64,000 nt of DNA from Mycolicibacterium sp. YH-1 (GCF_022557175.1 NZ_CP092915.1:3100001-3164000), one strand, 5' to 3'; positions 27,085 through 38,003 are shown, numbered from the stretch's first letter. The notes: generated by a model from the letters alone, not told the origin. Translations and numbers: made by a program.

Positions 27085-28394
27085 CGCAGGAGACACTCGT
27101 CCTGAGGTTCGCCGACGTCGGCACGGCCACCTACGCCAGCCTTCGGTTCGTCGGCGATCCGTCGCGAACCCTGACCTGGGTGATCGAGGAACCGCTGCTG
27201 CTCGCCGCGCTCGCCGAACTCGATGCAGCTCTTCCGGAGCCGGGCACGGGGGAGTCCCTGGCCGACGCGCTGTCGCGGGCGCTGGGGGCCGGGCCCTTTG
27301 CCGCGCCGGCCACCGAACTCATCGTGGCCTACCGCCTGGGTGTGCTTCTGGTGTCCGCCGCCGCGTGGCAGCTGCTGGTGGAGTGCGCCTCGGATCCGCG
27401 CGCCACGCTGTTCGTGTCACCGAGTGCGCGGCTGGCCCGCGTTCCGTGGGGCCTACTCGCGCTGCCCATGGCATGGCCGGACACCGACGATCTGGTGCGG
27501 GCGAGGGCAGCGGCAGTCACCGTGCACGGCACGGCCCCGGCCGCGGTCCCGTGGCCGGATCTGGACCCGGGTGCACTCACCGAGGGCTACCGGCTGATGG
27601 AGATCGTCGACGTGTTGATGGCGGTGCCGCCCAACATCGTCAACGCATCGCGGCCACGTGTCGCCTGGGGCCAACGGGCAGCTCGCCCACCCCTGCTCGT
27701 GCTCGATCCTCGGGTGCCGGGGCAGCGGGCCGACTCCTCGCTGGGCTCGGTGCTGGGCCGACCGTCCCCGGATACCGCGCTGGCACGGCACTTCTCGTCG
27801 ACCCACTGCTCGTCGACAGCGTCGAGTGGGAGGGTGTTACCCGATGTGGCCGGTGTCGTCGAGCTGTTCCGGCGCACCGACGCCGACAGACACTGGCTTG
27901 CCGAGATGTTGGGCGAGGAGCCCGCCCGCCTTCTCTACGTGGGTCACGCCACCGCGGCCGAATCCGGCAGCGCCGACCAGGCGGCCATCTACCTCGCTGA
28001 CGAGCGACCGCTGACCGCGGCGGACGTCATGTCCATGGCGTTGCCCGTTCCGCCGCGCGTGGCGCTTCTGGCCTGCGCCTCGGGCGGCGACTACCGCTTC
28101 GACGAGGCCACCGGGCTCGTCGCGGCGGCAGTGCTCGGCGGAGCCCAGCTGGTGACCGCCACGCTGTGGTCATTGCCAACGACGGCGGGCTACCGGCAGT
28201 TCACCGGTTCGGATGCGGACCCCATGACCGATGTCGTCATCGCCGTCGACCAGGCCCACGATGAGCAGGACGCCGCGCTGGCAGTGAACCGCTGGCAGCG
28301 GGATCAGATGCGGCGTTGGCGCTCCGGGGATCTGGCGGCGAGCCCGCTGTACTGGGCGGCCTTGGTCACGTTCGCCGTCGATGGGGCCCGGTGA
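27081..28394 (+). CDS. CHAT-domain (caspase-like) cysteine peptidase
   Basis: 437 residues from ATG 27081. The C-terminal half is a CHAT domain, the clan CD peptidase family related to separase and caspases. The catalytic His is in LLYVGHA (His289) and Cys in LLACASGG (Cys332), followed by the family block GLVAAAVLGGAQLVTATLWSLP. Both catalytic residues are present, so it should be active. The N-terminal half (1-250) contains a family-typical ATLFVSPSARLARVPWGLLALP segment. Substrate unknown. It follows the TPR-like gene with a 4-bp overlap and has unknown genes downstream. An earlier in-frame start at 27075 is less likely. Confidence 0.88.
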   Translation: MTQETLVLRFADVGTATYASLRFVGDPSRTLTWVIEEPLLLAALAELDAALPEPGTGESLADALSRALGAGPFAAPATELIVAYRLGVLLVSAAAWQLLVECASDPRATLFVSPSARLARVPWGLLALPMAWPDTDDLVRARAAAVTVHGTAPAAVPWPDLDPGALTEGYRLMEIVDVLMAVPPNIVNASRPRVAWGQRAARPPLLVLDPRVPGQRADSSLGSVLGRPSPDTALARHFSSTHCSSTASSGRVLPDVAGVVELFRRTDADRHWLAEMLGEEPARLLYVGHATAAESGSADQAAIYLADERPLTAADVMSMALPVPPRVALLACASGGDYRFDEATGLVAAAVLGGAQLVTATLWSLPTTAGYRQFTGSDADPMTDVVIAVDQAHDEQDAALAVNRWQRDQMRRWRSGDLAASPLYWAALVTFAVDGAR

Positions 28395-28397
28395 GGT

Positions 28398-29048
28398 TCA
28401 GTCCGGTGACACGCAGACGGCGACGGAGCTCTCATCGCCGCGCCGGTAGTAGGTGTCGATCAGGCTGCCGGGCGCCACGCGTTCAAGCGCGGACTCCGGC
28501 ACCAAGGTCCTCTCGTGCGCAGGGAACTGTCCGCCCTCAGGTCTGCGGACCATGAGGTCGAGTTCGATCTCGCGGTAATCCTCTCGCGCGGTTCCGGTGG
28601 GGCGCATCGCGGTGACGACGCCGCGAGACCGGGTGCCATACCGGATCAGGTCGAGCTGTTCCCGTGTGACCAGGCCCTTTCGGACCAGCATCTGGTCGAA
28701 CGCGGAACGCACTACGTCCATATCGTCGGCCAGCGAAAGTCGTTCCCGGGCACCGGGATCGAATGCAACGAGCAGGACCACTCCCGGCCGCAGTTCAGCC
28801 GTCACCGGGTCGTTCTCCTGATATCGCAATCGGCCCACGAACTTCTGACCCGTCACGCTCTCGACCTCGACCATGACGAAGTCGGTCACCGATCGCACGG
28901 TGCCGATGGCCACCGATGCCACCGCGTCGGGCTCGGTGCGCGGGACGCAGCGTCGCTCGCGTGAGCCCCGGAGGGCCGGGGCAAGCACACTCGTGCCAAC
29001 GGCGGCACAGATCAGGACTACGAGCAGGGTGACCACGGTGTCGGACAT
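28398..29048 (-). CDS. Single-pass membrane protein, unknown function
   Basis: 216 residues from ATG 29048 (an upstream GTG at 29069 adds seven). One N-terminal transmembrane helix (about residues 4-24) is followed by a soluble region that appears to hold two related beta-rich segments (IGTVRSVTDFVMVEVESVTG and RGVVTAMRPTGTAREDYREI), reminiscent of small OB-like or DUF3592-like domains, separated by a helical stretch with KGLVTREQLDLIRYG. It lies convergent to the CHAT gene (3-bp gap) and divergent from the next gene (68 bp). Unassigned; position suggests membership of the CHAT cluster. Confidence 0.7.
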   Translation of the reverse strand: MSDTVVTLLVVLICAAVGTSVLAPALRGSRERRCVPRTEPDAVASVAIGTVRSVTDFVMVEVESVTGQKFVGRLRYQENDPVTAELRPGVVLLVAFDPGARERLSLADDMDVVRSAFDQMLVRKGLVTREQLDLIRYGTRSRGVVTAMRPTGTAREDYREIELDLMVRRPEGGQFPAHERTLVPESALERVAPGSLIDTYYRRGDESSVAVCVSPD

Positions 29049-29104
29049 GTTTGAGATCGTCGCCCGCACACTGCGCTACCGAACCCAACTTCTCACGGTG
29101 CCTC

Positions 29105-29110
29105 TATCCT
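29105..29110 (+). promoter_or_regulatory. -10 box of the second CHAT-cluster operon (leaderless)
   Basis: TATCCT ends six bases before the ATG at 29117, with no Shine-Dalgarno sequence. The same arrangement stands in front of the TPR-like gene. Confidence 0.55.
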
Positions 29111-29116
29111 GGTCGG

Positions 29117-30442
29117 ATGAGTACGGGGCATCTGGCGAGGCCGGTCGCGGTGGCTATGCCACGGCGCGCCGTGATCGACCAGGCCTGGCACGCGATCGGG
29201 CCGGGCGTCGAGGTGCTCAGCGGTATCGACGGGGGACCGTTGCGACGGACCGTCAAGCGCATCCTGGACCCGTTGGTCCTTCGGTTGCGGTCGAACCCGC
29301 AGTTCTCGGTCCCGGTGCTCGCCGCTGACGAGGCCGCTGCGATGGTCGAGGTGATCATCGATCACGCACCCCAACTTCGTTGCACTGCAGCCTGGTTCGC
29401 GCTCTTGAAGGCGAATCGACGACGGCTGCGGATCACCACCGGCAATGCGCAGGAACTGTACTTCCCGGTGTGCTTCGAACTCGCTGTCACCGAGGGGGTT
29501 CCGCCCCAGCACGACGACGCGGCGGCACAGGCTGCCGAGACGGTACTGCGCCGGATTCACGACGACCGGGACCGCACCGCCGTCGAGGTGCTCAACCGGT
29601 ACGTCGAGGACCAGGACGTGATCGACACCCTCACGCGCCAACTCGACCGTAGCTGGGGAGACGTGCGCTCGTCGGACACCATTGCCGGACCCTTCCTGGC
29701 CGGCCTGACCACCGTTTTGGGCCCCGCCGACCGGCATGCCGCCCGGGTCGCGCGCCAACGGGTGTGGTCGGCGCTGATCGCCGACGCCACACCCTTCAAC
29801 CTCGGCGCGCGGGCGCGTGTCGCCTCCGGAGGATTGCCGTGGTCGATTGTCGAACTCGGGCTCAGTTCGACAGAACCACAGGTGGCCCCAGCGGTGTTCA
29901 GTGGCGCCGAGGGTGCCCGTCCGCTGGATCGCAGCGTGGTGGATCGACTGCGCGCCACGTTGCGCCGTGGGCTCGACCACGACGAGCTTCCCGACATTCC
30001 GGCACTGTGCGCAGAGGAGGTCGACCGGGCCTGCGCACCGTGGGGCCTGCTGTCCGAGGACAAGCAGGCAACGCTCGTCGCGGGCATGGAGTTGGCGGGC
30101 GACCTGACGCCACTGACTGAGCAGGCATCGACCAGATACGAACTGGGACACACGATTGCGGCCAGGCTCCGCAAGGAGGCCTACGTGCTGCACGCCCGGC
30201 GCTACCTCGCCGACGGTGACCCCCTGCACCCCAGGCAGCGTCAGGTGGTGGATGACCTGCGCGCATTCGGCAGGCCCTACCTGAGCAGACTGTGGGCCAG
30301 GCTGCACGGGCGCGACGTCTGGCAGGAACCCTGCGACGATGTCGACGACGTGCGCGCGCTGCTCGAAGGCGTCGCCCGATCGGTCAGCCTCGATCACCGC
30401 CAGCGGATCAAGACAATGCTCGAACTCGAGGTGGCGCTGTGA
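29117..30442 (+). CDS. Unknown helical protein of the CHAT cluster (441 aa)
   Basis: 441 residues from ATG 29117; the frame is open to 29051, but the TATCCT box six bases before 29117 decides the start. It is soluble, Arg-rich and largely alpha-helical, with no signal peptide or membrane helix. I recognise no domain and no catalytic motif. Segments with RRGLDHDELPDIPALCAEEVDRAC and a C-terminal helical bundle are the most structured-looking parts (shown here in short form only for orientation). It overlaps the next gene by four bases (GTGA), so the two products probably act together. Confidence 0.7.
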   Translation: MSTGHLARPVAVAMPRRAVIDQAWHAIGPGVEVLSGIDGGPLRRTVKRILDPLVLRLRSNPQFSVPVLAADEAAAMVEVIIDHAPQLRCTAAWFALLKANRRRLRITTGNAQELYFPVCFELAVTEGVPPQHDDAAAQAAETVLRRIHDDRDRTAVEVLNRYVEDQDVIDTLTRQLDRSWGDVRSSDTIAGPFLAGLTTVLGPADRHAARVARQRVWSALIADATPFNLGARARVASGGLPWSIVELGLSSTEPQVAPAVFSGAEGARPLDRSVVDRLRATLRRGLDHDELPDIPALCAEEVDRACAPWGLLSEDKQATLVAGMELAGDLTPLTEQASTRYELGHTIAARLRKEAYVLHARRYLADGDPLHPRQRQVVDDLRAFGRPYLSRLWARLHGRDVWQEPCDDVDDVRALLEGVARSVSLDHRQRIKTMLELEVAL

Positions 30443-31554
30443 GAATCGTCGCCGACGGCGGACTGTGGAGCACCGGCCCCGCGGTGGCCGACGTCCCCGA
30501 GGTCGCGGTGATCGAGCTGGCCGGCGCGGTGCTGGCATGGAAGGTCGATGACCCTGCCGGTGCCGCCGCGACCCGCATCACCTTCACGGATGCGACCGCC
30601 GCCGAATGGCTTTGGCGGCTGGTCGGGACAACCGGACACGCGGCCCTGCTGGACGCCCTCGACGGCCGTGATCCGGGTGCCCCGATTGACCTGCCCGGAA
30701 TCGAGGTGGCTGCCGAGGCGGTCCTGCCTTTGCGGCGCCTCGCGCTCGGGCACTGGGCCCGCAGATGGTGGCCGGTAACCCTCCGTGACGGCATCGTGGG
30801 TCTCGACCCGGCCATCCTCGACGCCGAGCTGGCTGTGCTGACCGCGCAGGCGCAGGAGTTCCTCGACGGTGACGCCATGGACGGTGACGTCACCGGGCTG
30901 CTGCGGCGGCACCGGGCGGCGCTGCTGCACCATCGCGGTGGTGGTGACCCGCGGGTGGTCGCGCTGGTCGATACGGCCGTCGAACTCGCCGATGAGGTGG
31001 GGGCGTGGGACGCGGCGGATCTCCTGGTCGTGCCCGATATCGCGACATCGGAGCGGGCCGACTATGCGCTGGCCGCAGGCACCGGGCCTGCGCAGTCCAC
31101 ACCGCTGGCGGTGGCCGGCGGCGTCCAGTCGTTGAACTGGGCGTCCGTGCCTCCCGGCGTTTTCGACGCGGCTGACGAGACCGTCGATTGGCGCGTCGAG
31201 ACCGTCGGCTCGACCGCGGTCGCGACGGTGCGGGTCGCGATGATCGGTGCCACACCGGCCACCGACATCGGCGTACGGCTGCGGTCTGGTGAGCTGAGTG
31301 CCGCGGGCGTACTGGATGCCGACGGCGCGGCACGCCTCGAGATCGTCGACGCCGGTGAGGTGCCGCTCACCGAAGGCCGTGCCTGGAACCATGACTGGGC
31401 GCCCACGATCGTGTCGGTCGGGGCGGATCTCGGTGACTCACCGGAGGCGGCACAAGCGCGCCATCGGATCCGCGAATTCGCCAGATCCCGGTTGCAGCGG
31501 CCGGCATCCGACGCCTTCCTCGCCGAGATCCTGGCCGCCGAATCCGACTACTGA
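30439..31554 (+). CDS. Unknown protein of the CHAT cluster (371 aa)
   Basis: 371 residues from GTG 30439, overlapping the upstream stop. The N-terminal 100 residues mix beta strands and helices (VAVIELAGAVLAWKVDDPAG), the middle is helical, and residues from about 245 look like a beta-sandwich module (TVDWRVETVGSTAVATVRV) before a C-terminal helix (RHRIREFARSRL). No membrane segment, signal peptide or catalytic motif. Unassigned. Tight coupling to the 441-aa protein and position beside a CHAT protease make it a candidate component or substrate. Confidence 0.7.
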   Translation: MRIVADGGLWSTGPAVADVPEVAVIELAGAVLAWKVDDPAGAAATRITFTDATAAEWLWRLVGTTGHAALLDALDGRDPGAPIDLPGIEVAAEAVLPLRRLALGHWARRWWPVTLRDGIVGLDPAILDAELAVLTAQAQEFLDGDAMDGDVTGLLRRHRAALLHHRGGGDPRVVALVDTAVELADEVGAWDAADLLVVPDIATSERADYALAAGTGPAQSTPLAVAGGVQSLNWASVPPGVFDAADETVDWRVETVGSTAVATVRVAMIGATPATDIGVRLRSGELSAAGVLDADGAARLEIVDAGEVPLTEGRAWNHDWAPTIVSVGADLGDSPEAAQARHRIREFARSRLQRPASDAFLAEILAAESDY

Positions 31555-31588
31555 GGATCCGACTGGTGACGTCTCATCTGGCGGCGGA

Positions 31589-33064
31589 TCATTTGGCGGC
31601 GGACGCAATCGTCGGCGCGGCATGTGTTGCAGGTGCGACGGGCAGCGGAAGCGACTGCCTGGGCACGCCGGGAGTGCCGATCTGGCCGGCCAGCCACGGC
31701 AGGGCATCCGCGAACGCCTTTGCGGCGAAAGGCCAGTCGTGCTTGCCCGGTTGTGTGACGACGGCGCAGTCGATGCCGTTGGTGCCGCCAAGGCCGCACA
31801 GTGAGTCCGCGGCGGTGGCCTGATCGTTGGTGTGCGACGCCGCGTCACGTCCACCGAGGCCGTTGGCGTTGTTGACGTTGACCACGGCGGGTGTCGCGGA
31901 TGCGGCGGTGGCGTCGTTGACGGCGAACAGCCCTGCGGTGTTGGCGTATCGGCCGTGGCGCGTCATGACCGTCGTGGGGTCGAAGGCCGCGTAGTTGGCC
32001 GCGCTACCTCCGAACAGGCGCTCGATTGTCTGGGCTTTGGTGCCGGAGTTCGGGCTGAGGTCGCCCGCGATGTCCTCGAACGCACTGAAGGTCTCGGGGT
32101 GCATCACCGTGAGGTCAACGGCGCATGTCCCGCCCATCGACCAGCCCACGATGCCCCAGTTGGCCCGATCGGCACTGACCCCGTAGGTGTCCTCCATGAA
32201 CGGCACGACGTCCTTCGTCAGGTGGTCGGCGGCGTTGCCGCGGCTGCCGTTGACGCACTCGGTGTCGTTGTTGAACGCACCGCCCGAGTCGACGAACACC
32301 AGCACGGGGGCGTTACCCGCGTGTCTTGCCGCGAAGTCGTCCATCGTCTTGATCGCGTTGCCCGCGCGCAACCAGTCCGCGGGCGTGTTGAACTCGCCGC
32401 CGATCATCATGAGCGTCGGCAGCGCGGCTGGTGGATCCGAGGCGAACCACACGGGCGGCAGGTACACGAGTTCACCGCGGTGCTTGAACCCCGATGCCGC
32501 CGAACTGATGTTGACGGGCACCACCGAGCCGCGGGCCGGGATCTTGCGTGCGTGCTGCATCGCCACCACAGTCGCCTGATCCGTCTGGTCGGGTAGCGGT
32601 CCCGCTGTGAGCTGGTTCCATGCGGTCTGCACGGTGGGGAAGTAGCCCACCCAGAGGTTCAGCGCCAACGCGGTGCACAGCACTGACAACGGCACGGCCA
32701 GGACGGAGACGCCGCGTCGCCACCAACGGGCATCACGCCACCCGGCGACCAGCACGATAAGTGCCGCCCCGCTGACGGTGGTCCAGATCCACAGCAGCTT
32801 GGGCGCTGGATCGCCCGCGAGACCCTCTGATGACACGTATCCGTACGTGACCGCTGTCAGGGCCAAGCCTGCGCCGATCGCCGTCGGCAGCCACGCCAGC
32901 CGCCATCTCCGGCTGCGCCAGCCGACCGCCGCGACCAACACGACCACCGTGACCACTTGCGCCGTCAGCGGCAACCAGCCGTGCATCAGCGAAAGATGTT
33001 GCAGGCGAAACGATCCAGCCGGGTCCGCCAGAAGGGTCGCGGCGATCGTCGTTGAGGTCGTCAC
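31589..33064 (-). CDS. Membrane-anchored esterase, Rv1639c-like (Ag85-type fold)
   Basis: 491 residues, as in M. tuberculosis Rv1639c (489 aa), which also sits beside lysX. Four transmembrane helices (about 32-50, 57-80, 90-108, 116-138) precede an alpha/beta-hydrolase domain of the esterase D/antigen 85 type. The nucleophile elbow is GWSMGG (Ser near 314), with an acid and the C-terminal HDW (His) to complete the triad. The catalytic domain should face outside. Likely an envelope acyl-transferase or esterase, possibly acting on lipids linked to the neighbouring lysX function; substrate unknown. Start GTG 33064. Confidence 0.85.
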   Translation of the reverse strand: MTTSTTIAATLLADPAGSFRLQHLSLMHGWLPLTAQVVTVVVLVAAVGWRSRRWRLAWLPTAIGAGLALTAVTYGYVSSEGLAGDPAPKLLWIWTTVSGAALIVLVAGWRDARWWRRGVSVLAVPLSVLCTALALNLWVGYFPTVQTAWNQLTAGPLPDQTDQATVVAMQHARKIPARGSVVPVNISSAASGFKHRGELVYLPPVWFASDPPAALPTLMMIGGEFNTPADWLRAGNAIKTMDDFAARHAGNAPVLVFVDSGGAFNNDTECVNGSRGNAADHLTKDVVPFMEDTYGVSADRANWGIVGWSMGGTCAVDLTVMHPETFSAFEDIAGDLSPNSGTKAQTIERLFGGSAANYAAFDPTTVMTRHGRYANTAGLFAVNDATAASATPAVVNVNNANGLGGRDAASHTNDQATAADSLCGLGGTNGIDCAVVTQPGKHDWPFAAKAFADALPWLAGQIGTPGVPRQSLPLPVAPATHAAPTIASAAK

Positions 33065-33130
33065 GGATTCATCGTTGTTGCCGATCCTGTAAACAGGCTG
33101 TGAATTGGCCGCCGGTGGGCTGGGGCAGGG

Positions 33131-36100
33131 TCAGCGTGGCTTGGCGAGCGGGAACGGCAGCGTCTCGCGGATGCTGCGCCCGGTGATCAGCATGACCACG
33201 CGGTCCACGCCGACTCCGAGGCCGCCGGTCGGCGGCATCGCGTACTCCATTGCCTGAAGGAAGTCCTCGTCGAGTTCCATGGCCTCCGGGTCACCGCCCG
33301 CGGCGAGCAGCGACTGCTCCTGCAAACGCCTGCGTTGTTCCACCGGGTCGGTCAACTCGCTGTAGGCGGTGCCGAGTTCGACACCCCACGCCACCAGGTC
33401 CCAGCGTTCGGCGACGCCGGGAAGACTGCGGTGCGGCCGGGTCAGCGGTGACACCGACGTGGGGAAGTCCTTGTAGAACGTTGGGCGCTCGGTCTGCCCC
33501 TCCACCAGGCGCTCGTACAACTCGAGCACGACCGCCCCGGCGTCCCAGTGCGTCAGGTAGGGCACGCCCGCACCGTCGCACAGCGCGCGCAGCCTGCTCA
33601 GCTCGGTCCCCGGGTCGATCTCCTCGCCGAGGGCCTCGGACACCGCGCCGTGCACGGTCTTCACCGGCCACGGACCGGAGATGTCGACGGCCTGCAGTGT
33701 GCCGTCGGTGTCCCCGGGACGCATCACCACCTGGCTGCCGTTGGCGGCCTCGGCGGCGTTCTGGATCAGCTCGCGGCAGCCGTCGACCCACACGTTGTAG
33801 TCGGCGTGCGCCTGGTAGGCCTCCAGCAGCGTGAACTCGGGGTTGTGGCTGAAGTCAACGCCCTCGTTGCGGAATGCGCGGCCGAGTTCGAAGACCCGCT
33901 CGACACCACCGACGCAGAGCCGTTTGAGGTAGAGCTCAGGTGCGATTCGCAGATACAGGTCGAGGTCGTAGGCGTTGATGTGCGTCATGAAGGGTCGCGC
34001 GTTCGCGCCGCCGTGGATCTGCTGCAGGATCGGCGTCTCAACCTCCAGGAAACCCTTGCCGACCAACGTCTCCCGGATCGAGTGCAGAATGCGGCTACGG
34101 GCGGTGATCAGATCACGTGACTCGGTGTTGATGGCGAGGTCGACATAGCGGGTCCGGACCTTGGCCTCGGGATCGGTGAGCCCCTTCCACTTGTCGGGAA
34201 GCGGGCGTAGGCATTTGCCGTTCAGGCGCCAGTGGTCCACCAGCAGTGACCGGGCGCCGGATCTGCTGGCGCCCATCGTGCCGGTGACCTCAATCAGGTC
34301 GCCGAGGTCGATCGCGTTGGTCACGTCCGCGATGCTGCCCGCGGTCATCCGTGAGTTGTCGAACAGGAGCTGAACCTCGCCTGACCAATCCCGTAGCTGA
34401 GCGAACAACACGCCGCCGTAGTCCCGCAACCGCAGTACGCGGCCGGCGACGCTGACGCTCACGTCATCGGTGCCGACGGCCTCGGCGATCGTGTGGCTCG
34501 GTGGTCGGCCCACTGGATAGGCATCAATGCCGTTGTCCTGCAATGACTTCAGCTTGGCCATTCGCACGCGGACCTGTTCGGGCAGCCGCGGGGCGCCGTC
34601 GCTGCCGTCGTCGCCGTCGATCGTGATGGTGCCGAGGTCGGGCGTGCTGCCGTCGTCGTGAAGCAGGCCCGTCCTGGCCAGGTTCTCGGGCACCGAGGAG
34701 TGGTGGCCGGTGTGCTGCTTATTGCGCCGACTGAACGGCAGCACCAAGAATCCCTCGGCGATGACGGAGGCGACTCCGACCCGCGGGATGAGGCGGGCGT
34801 CCTCGTAGCAGGCGAACCGGGGAACCCACTCGGGTTGGTACTTCATGTTCGACCGGTACAGCGTCTCCAGCTGCCACCAGCGGGAGAAGAACACCAGCAG
34901 CGCACGCCACAGTCGCGCCACCGGACCCGCGCCGAGCTGCGCCCCCTCCTCGAAGGCGGACCGGAACATCGCGAAGTTGAGCGAGATGCGGCTGATGCCG
35001 ATCGCCTCGGCCTGCAGGCACAGCTCGCTGACCATCAACTCGTTGGTGCCATTGGGGGACTGGGGGGAACGCCGCATCAGGTCGAGCGAGACGCCGTTGG
35101 TGCCCCACGGGACCAGCGACAGCATTGCGACGACGGTGGCCTGATCCCCGTCGCCCTGAATGGCCTCGGCGAGCAGGCAGTCGCCGTCGGCTGGATCGCC
35201 CAACCGGCCCAGCGCCATCGAGAATCCGCGCTCGGTCTCGGTGTCGCGCCAGGCGTCGGCCCGCTCGATGACATCGCTCATCTCCTGCGCCGTGAGATCG
35301 CGGTGCCGGCGCATCCGCACGGTGAGGCCGGCCCGCCGGGCCCGCGTGACCGCCTGGCGAACGGGCTTCATATCGGGGCCGGACAGCTTGAAACCGTCGG
35401 GGTGCAGGATCGCCTCGTCGCCGAGTTCGAGCGCATTGAGTCCTGCGTCGCGGAACGCTTGCGCCGCAGCCGCACTCGCGCCCATCACACCCGGCGCCCA
35501 GCCGTAGGACTGGCACAGCTGCAGCCAGGCGGAGATGGCTCCGGGCCACGCCTTGGGGTCGCCGACCGGGTCACCGCTGGCCAGGCAGACGCCCACCTCG
35601 ACGCGGTAGGTGATCGCCGCGCGCCCGTTCGGCGCGAACACCACCGACTTGTCGCGGCGGGTGGCGAAGTACCCCAGCGAGTCGTTCTTGCCGTACAGCG
35701 CCAGCAGACCGCGGATCGCGGACTCGTCCTCGCCGGTGAGCGCGTTCTCCGCACGCTGGGACCGGAACAGAACGATCGCCGCGATGACGAGTGCGACGGC
35801 CCCGAACAGGCCGAGCAGCGCATTGACGAAGACATGGGGGTGCTGCCCGTCAAACGCGCCCGCATCGACACCGGCGAAGGCGACGACGCGGTTGGCGGCA
35901 TAGAGCAGGCGGTAGTCGCGCTCGAGTGTGCCGGGGAAGAGCTCCAGCAGGCCCCAGCCGATCAGAATTCCCAACCCCATGCCCGCGAGCAGTGTTGCGG
36001 CGGCCTTGATCAGTGCGCCGCGACGGACCTTCGCCCAGAACTCACGGCGCGCCAGAACGAGGAACGCGATCGCCGCGACGTGGAATGCCAGGCCGATGAC

Positions 36101-36448
36101 TTCGCCGATCTCGTCCATGACTGGCTCGTCGCCGGCGATCAGGTCGGCGATGTTCACGCCGATGGCCGCCACCATGTAGAGAACGAGGATCCACCAGCCG
36201 ATCCGCTTGCGGGCCGCCAGTGCCGCCGCCAGCAGCGCCAGCACCACCGCCCACGCGAAGCTGGTGTCCGGGAAGTTGAACAGGTAGTCGTTGACGAACT
36301 CGCGCGGAATCCTGATGATCCACCGGATCAACGGGGACACGCTGGCGATCAGAGACAGCGTGGCGATGACGCCCACGGTCCAGCCCGCCGCAGCGGGGAC
36401 CCACCAGTACGTCGAACGCTTGTCGTGTCGTACCGCGGTCAGGGTCAT
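33131..36448 (-). CDS. lysX: Bifunctional lysyl-tRNA synthetase / lysyl-phosphatidylglycerol synthase
   Basis: 1105 residues in MprF-plus-LysRS fusion order. About six membrane helices (15-230), a DUF2156-type aminoacyl-transferase domain (about 240-545, with the SLNFAMFRS strand), an OB-fold anticodon domain (about 640-740) and a class II lysyl-tRNA synthetase core (about 750-1105: motif 2 FRNEG, motif 3 [13 protein letters not shown]). It charges tRNA with Lys and moves Lys to phosphatidylglycerol, which reduces negative charge and raises resistance to cationic peptides. M. tuberculosis LysX (Rv1640c) is slightly longer. ATG 36448; TATCCT (36457-36462, minus strand) eight bases upstream. 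Confidence 0.96.
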   Translation of the reverse strand: MTLTAVRHDKRSTYWWVPAAAGWTVGVIATLSLIASVSPLIRWIIRIPREFVNDYLFNFPDTSFAWAVVLALLAAALAARKRIGWWILVLYMVAAIGVNIADLIAGDEPVMDEIGEVIGLAFHVAAIAFLVLARREFWAKVRRGALIKAAATLLAGMGLGILIGWGLLELFPGTLERDYRLLYAANRVVAFAGVDAGAFDGQHPHVFVNALLGLFGAVALVIAAIVLFRSQRAENALTGEDESAIRGLLALYGKNDSLGYFATRRDKSVVFAPNGRAAITYRVEVGVCLASGDPVGDPKAWPGAISAWLQLCQSYGWAPGVMGASAAAAQAFRDAGLNALELGDEAILHPDGFKLSGPDMKPVRQAVTRARRAGLTVRMRRHRDLTAQEMSDVIERADAWRDTETERGFSMALGRLGDPADGDCLLAEAIQGDGDQATVVAMLSLVPWGTNGVSLDLMRRSPQSPNGTNELMVSELCLQAEAIGISRISLNFAMFRSAFEEGAQLGAGPVARLWRALLVFFSRWWQLETLYRSNMKYQPEWVPRFACYEDARLIPRVGVASVIAEGFLVLPFSRRNKQHTGHHSSVPENLARTGLLHDDGSTPDLGTITIDGDDGSDGAPRLPEQVRVRMAKLKSLQDNGIDAYPVGRPPSHTIAEAVGTDDVSVSVAGRVLRLRDYGGVLFAQLRDWSGEVQLLFDNSRMTAGSIADVTNAIDLGDLIEVTGTMGASRSGARSLLVDHWRLNGKCLRPLPDKWKGLTDPEAKVRTRYVDLAINTESRDLITARSRILHSIRETLVGKGFLEVETPILQQIHGGANARPFMTHINAYDLDLYLRIAPELYLKRLCVGGVERVFELGRAFRNEGVDFSHNPEFTLLEAYQAHADYNVWVDGCRELIQNAAEAANGSQVVMRPGDTDGTLQAVDISGPWPVKTVHGAVSEALGEEIDPGTELSRLRALCDGAGVPYLTHWDAGAVVLELYERLVEGQTERPTFYKDFPTSVSPLTRPHRSLPGVAERWDLVAWGVELGTAYSELTDPVEQRRRLQEQSLLAAGGDPEAMELDEDFLQAMEYAMPPTGGLGVGVDRVVMLITGRSIRETLPFPLAKPR

Positions 36449-36505
36449 AGGCCGCGAGGATATTCGGTCAGACCGTGAAATGGTGCGAGTGCGGTGGTGA
36501 CGCGC

Positions 36506-36868
36506 CTACCAGACGGGACCAGTGAACTTCTCGCCCGGACCGTGGCCTGGCTCGTCGGGCACAGCGCTTGCCTCACGGAAGGCGAGCTGCAGCGATTTCA
36601 GCCCGTCACGGACGGGGCCGGCATGCAGGCCCAGGTACTCGACCGAGGCCTGCACCAGTCCGGCCAGCGCTGTGATGAGGCGTCTGGCCTCGTCGAGATC
36701 GCGATGCGGGCTCTCGTCGGGATCCTCCGCCGACAAACCGAGCTTCTCCGCGGCGGCGCTCATCAACATGACGGCTGCCCGGGTGATCACCTCGACGGCG
36801 GGAATCTCTGCCAGCTCGCGAGTTGGCAGGTCCGCTGCCAGATCGGACGGTTCGGGTGCATCGCTCAT
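36506..36868 (-). CDS. DUF1844-family protein
   Basis: 120 residues. The helical DUF1844 core has IPAVEVITRAAVMLMSAAAEKLGL and DLDEARRLITALAGLV (shown as landmarks). The family is small, cytosolic and actinobacteria-enriched, and is regularly found divergent to infC; its function is unknown. Start ATG 36868. The 245-bp gap to infC holds the infC leader. Confidence 0.88.
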   Translation of the reverse strand: MSDAPEPSDLAADLPTRELAEIPAVEVITRAAVMLMSAAAEKLGLSAEDPDESPHRDLDEARRLITALAGLVQASVEYLGLHAGPVRDGLKSLQLAFREASAVPDEPGHGPGEKFTGPVW

Positions 36869-37034
36869 GCCTGATATGCTGGCATGCGCGACCGTCCCGG
36901 CGTACGCCAGGACAGCAAGTGGAGTCCCACTCCCACCGTTGACCGTACAGGTTCAGCGGTCCGGTCACGGGTATCGAGAGATGCCCGTTCTGCGTAGCGC
37001 GCAGACGGCTTCGGCCGTGATCGGTCGGCATTGG

Positions 37035-37113
37035 GCCCTGCATCTAGCAGGGCTTTCCCCATTTTGGGGGTGCTGACGTTGCGGGCCTCCTCTAAGACGA
37101 CATAGGAGGCCCC
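37035..37113 (+). promoter_or_regulatory. infC leader with attenuator-like hairpins and buried ribosome site
   Basis: Three hairpins can be read. GCCCTGC/GCAGGGC (37035-37041 with 37047-37053) is followed by TTT, like a weak terminator. CCCC/GGGG closes ATTTT (37057-37069). GGGCCTCCT (37083-37091) pairs over nine bases with AGGAGGCCC (37104-37112), which contains the Shine-Dalgarno AGGAGG (37104-37109) one base before the AUC start. The infC-rpmI-rplT leader is a target of L20 autocontrol in other bacteria; the same role is plausible here. The upstream part 36869-37034 must hold the promoter; I see no clear -10. Confidence 0.65.
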
Positions 37114-37743
<630 letters not shown>

Positions 37744-37750
37744 GGACAAC

Positions 37751-37945
37751 ATGCCCAAGGCCAAGACCCACAGCGGCGCATCGAAGCGATTCCGCGTCAC
37801 CGGTAGCGGCAAGATCGTGCGCCAGAAGGCCGGCAAGCGCCACCTGCTCGAGCACAAGGCGAGCAAGCGCACCCGTCGTCTCGACGGCCGTACGACCGTC
37901 GCTGCCAACGACACCGCCCGCGTCAAGAAGATGCTGAACGGCTGA
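37751..37945 (+). CDS. rpmI: 50S ribosomal protein L35
   Basis: 64 residues, strongly basic, starting [14 protein letters not shown] and ending in KKMLNG, as in all L35 proteins. ATG 37751 is seven bases after the infC stop, preceded by TGAGGACAAC. The frame is open upstream inside infC, but that part is a shadow. Part of the infC-rpmI-rplT operon. Confidence 0.97.
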   Translation: MPKAKTHSGASKRFRVTGSGKIVRQKAGKRHLLEHKASKRTRRLDGRTTVAANDTARVKKMLNG

Positions 37946-38003
37946 CTTCGCCTGTGCGGCCGAACACGGCCCTGACCTGACCCGATCGAGATAGGAACAT
38001 CCA

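Noticed and set aside
34658..36478. Long plus-strand open frame (606 codons)
   Set aside because: It is antisense to lysX, whose domains are unmistakable. Composition is that of a high-GC shadow frame.
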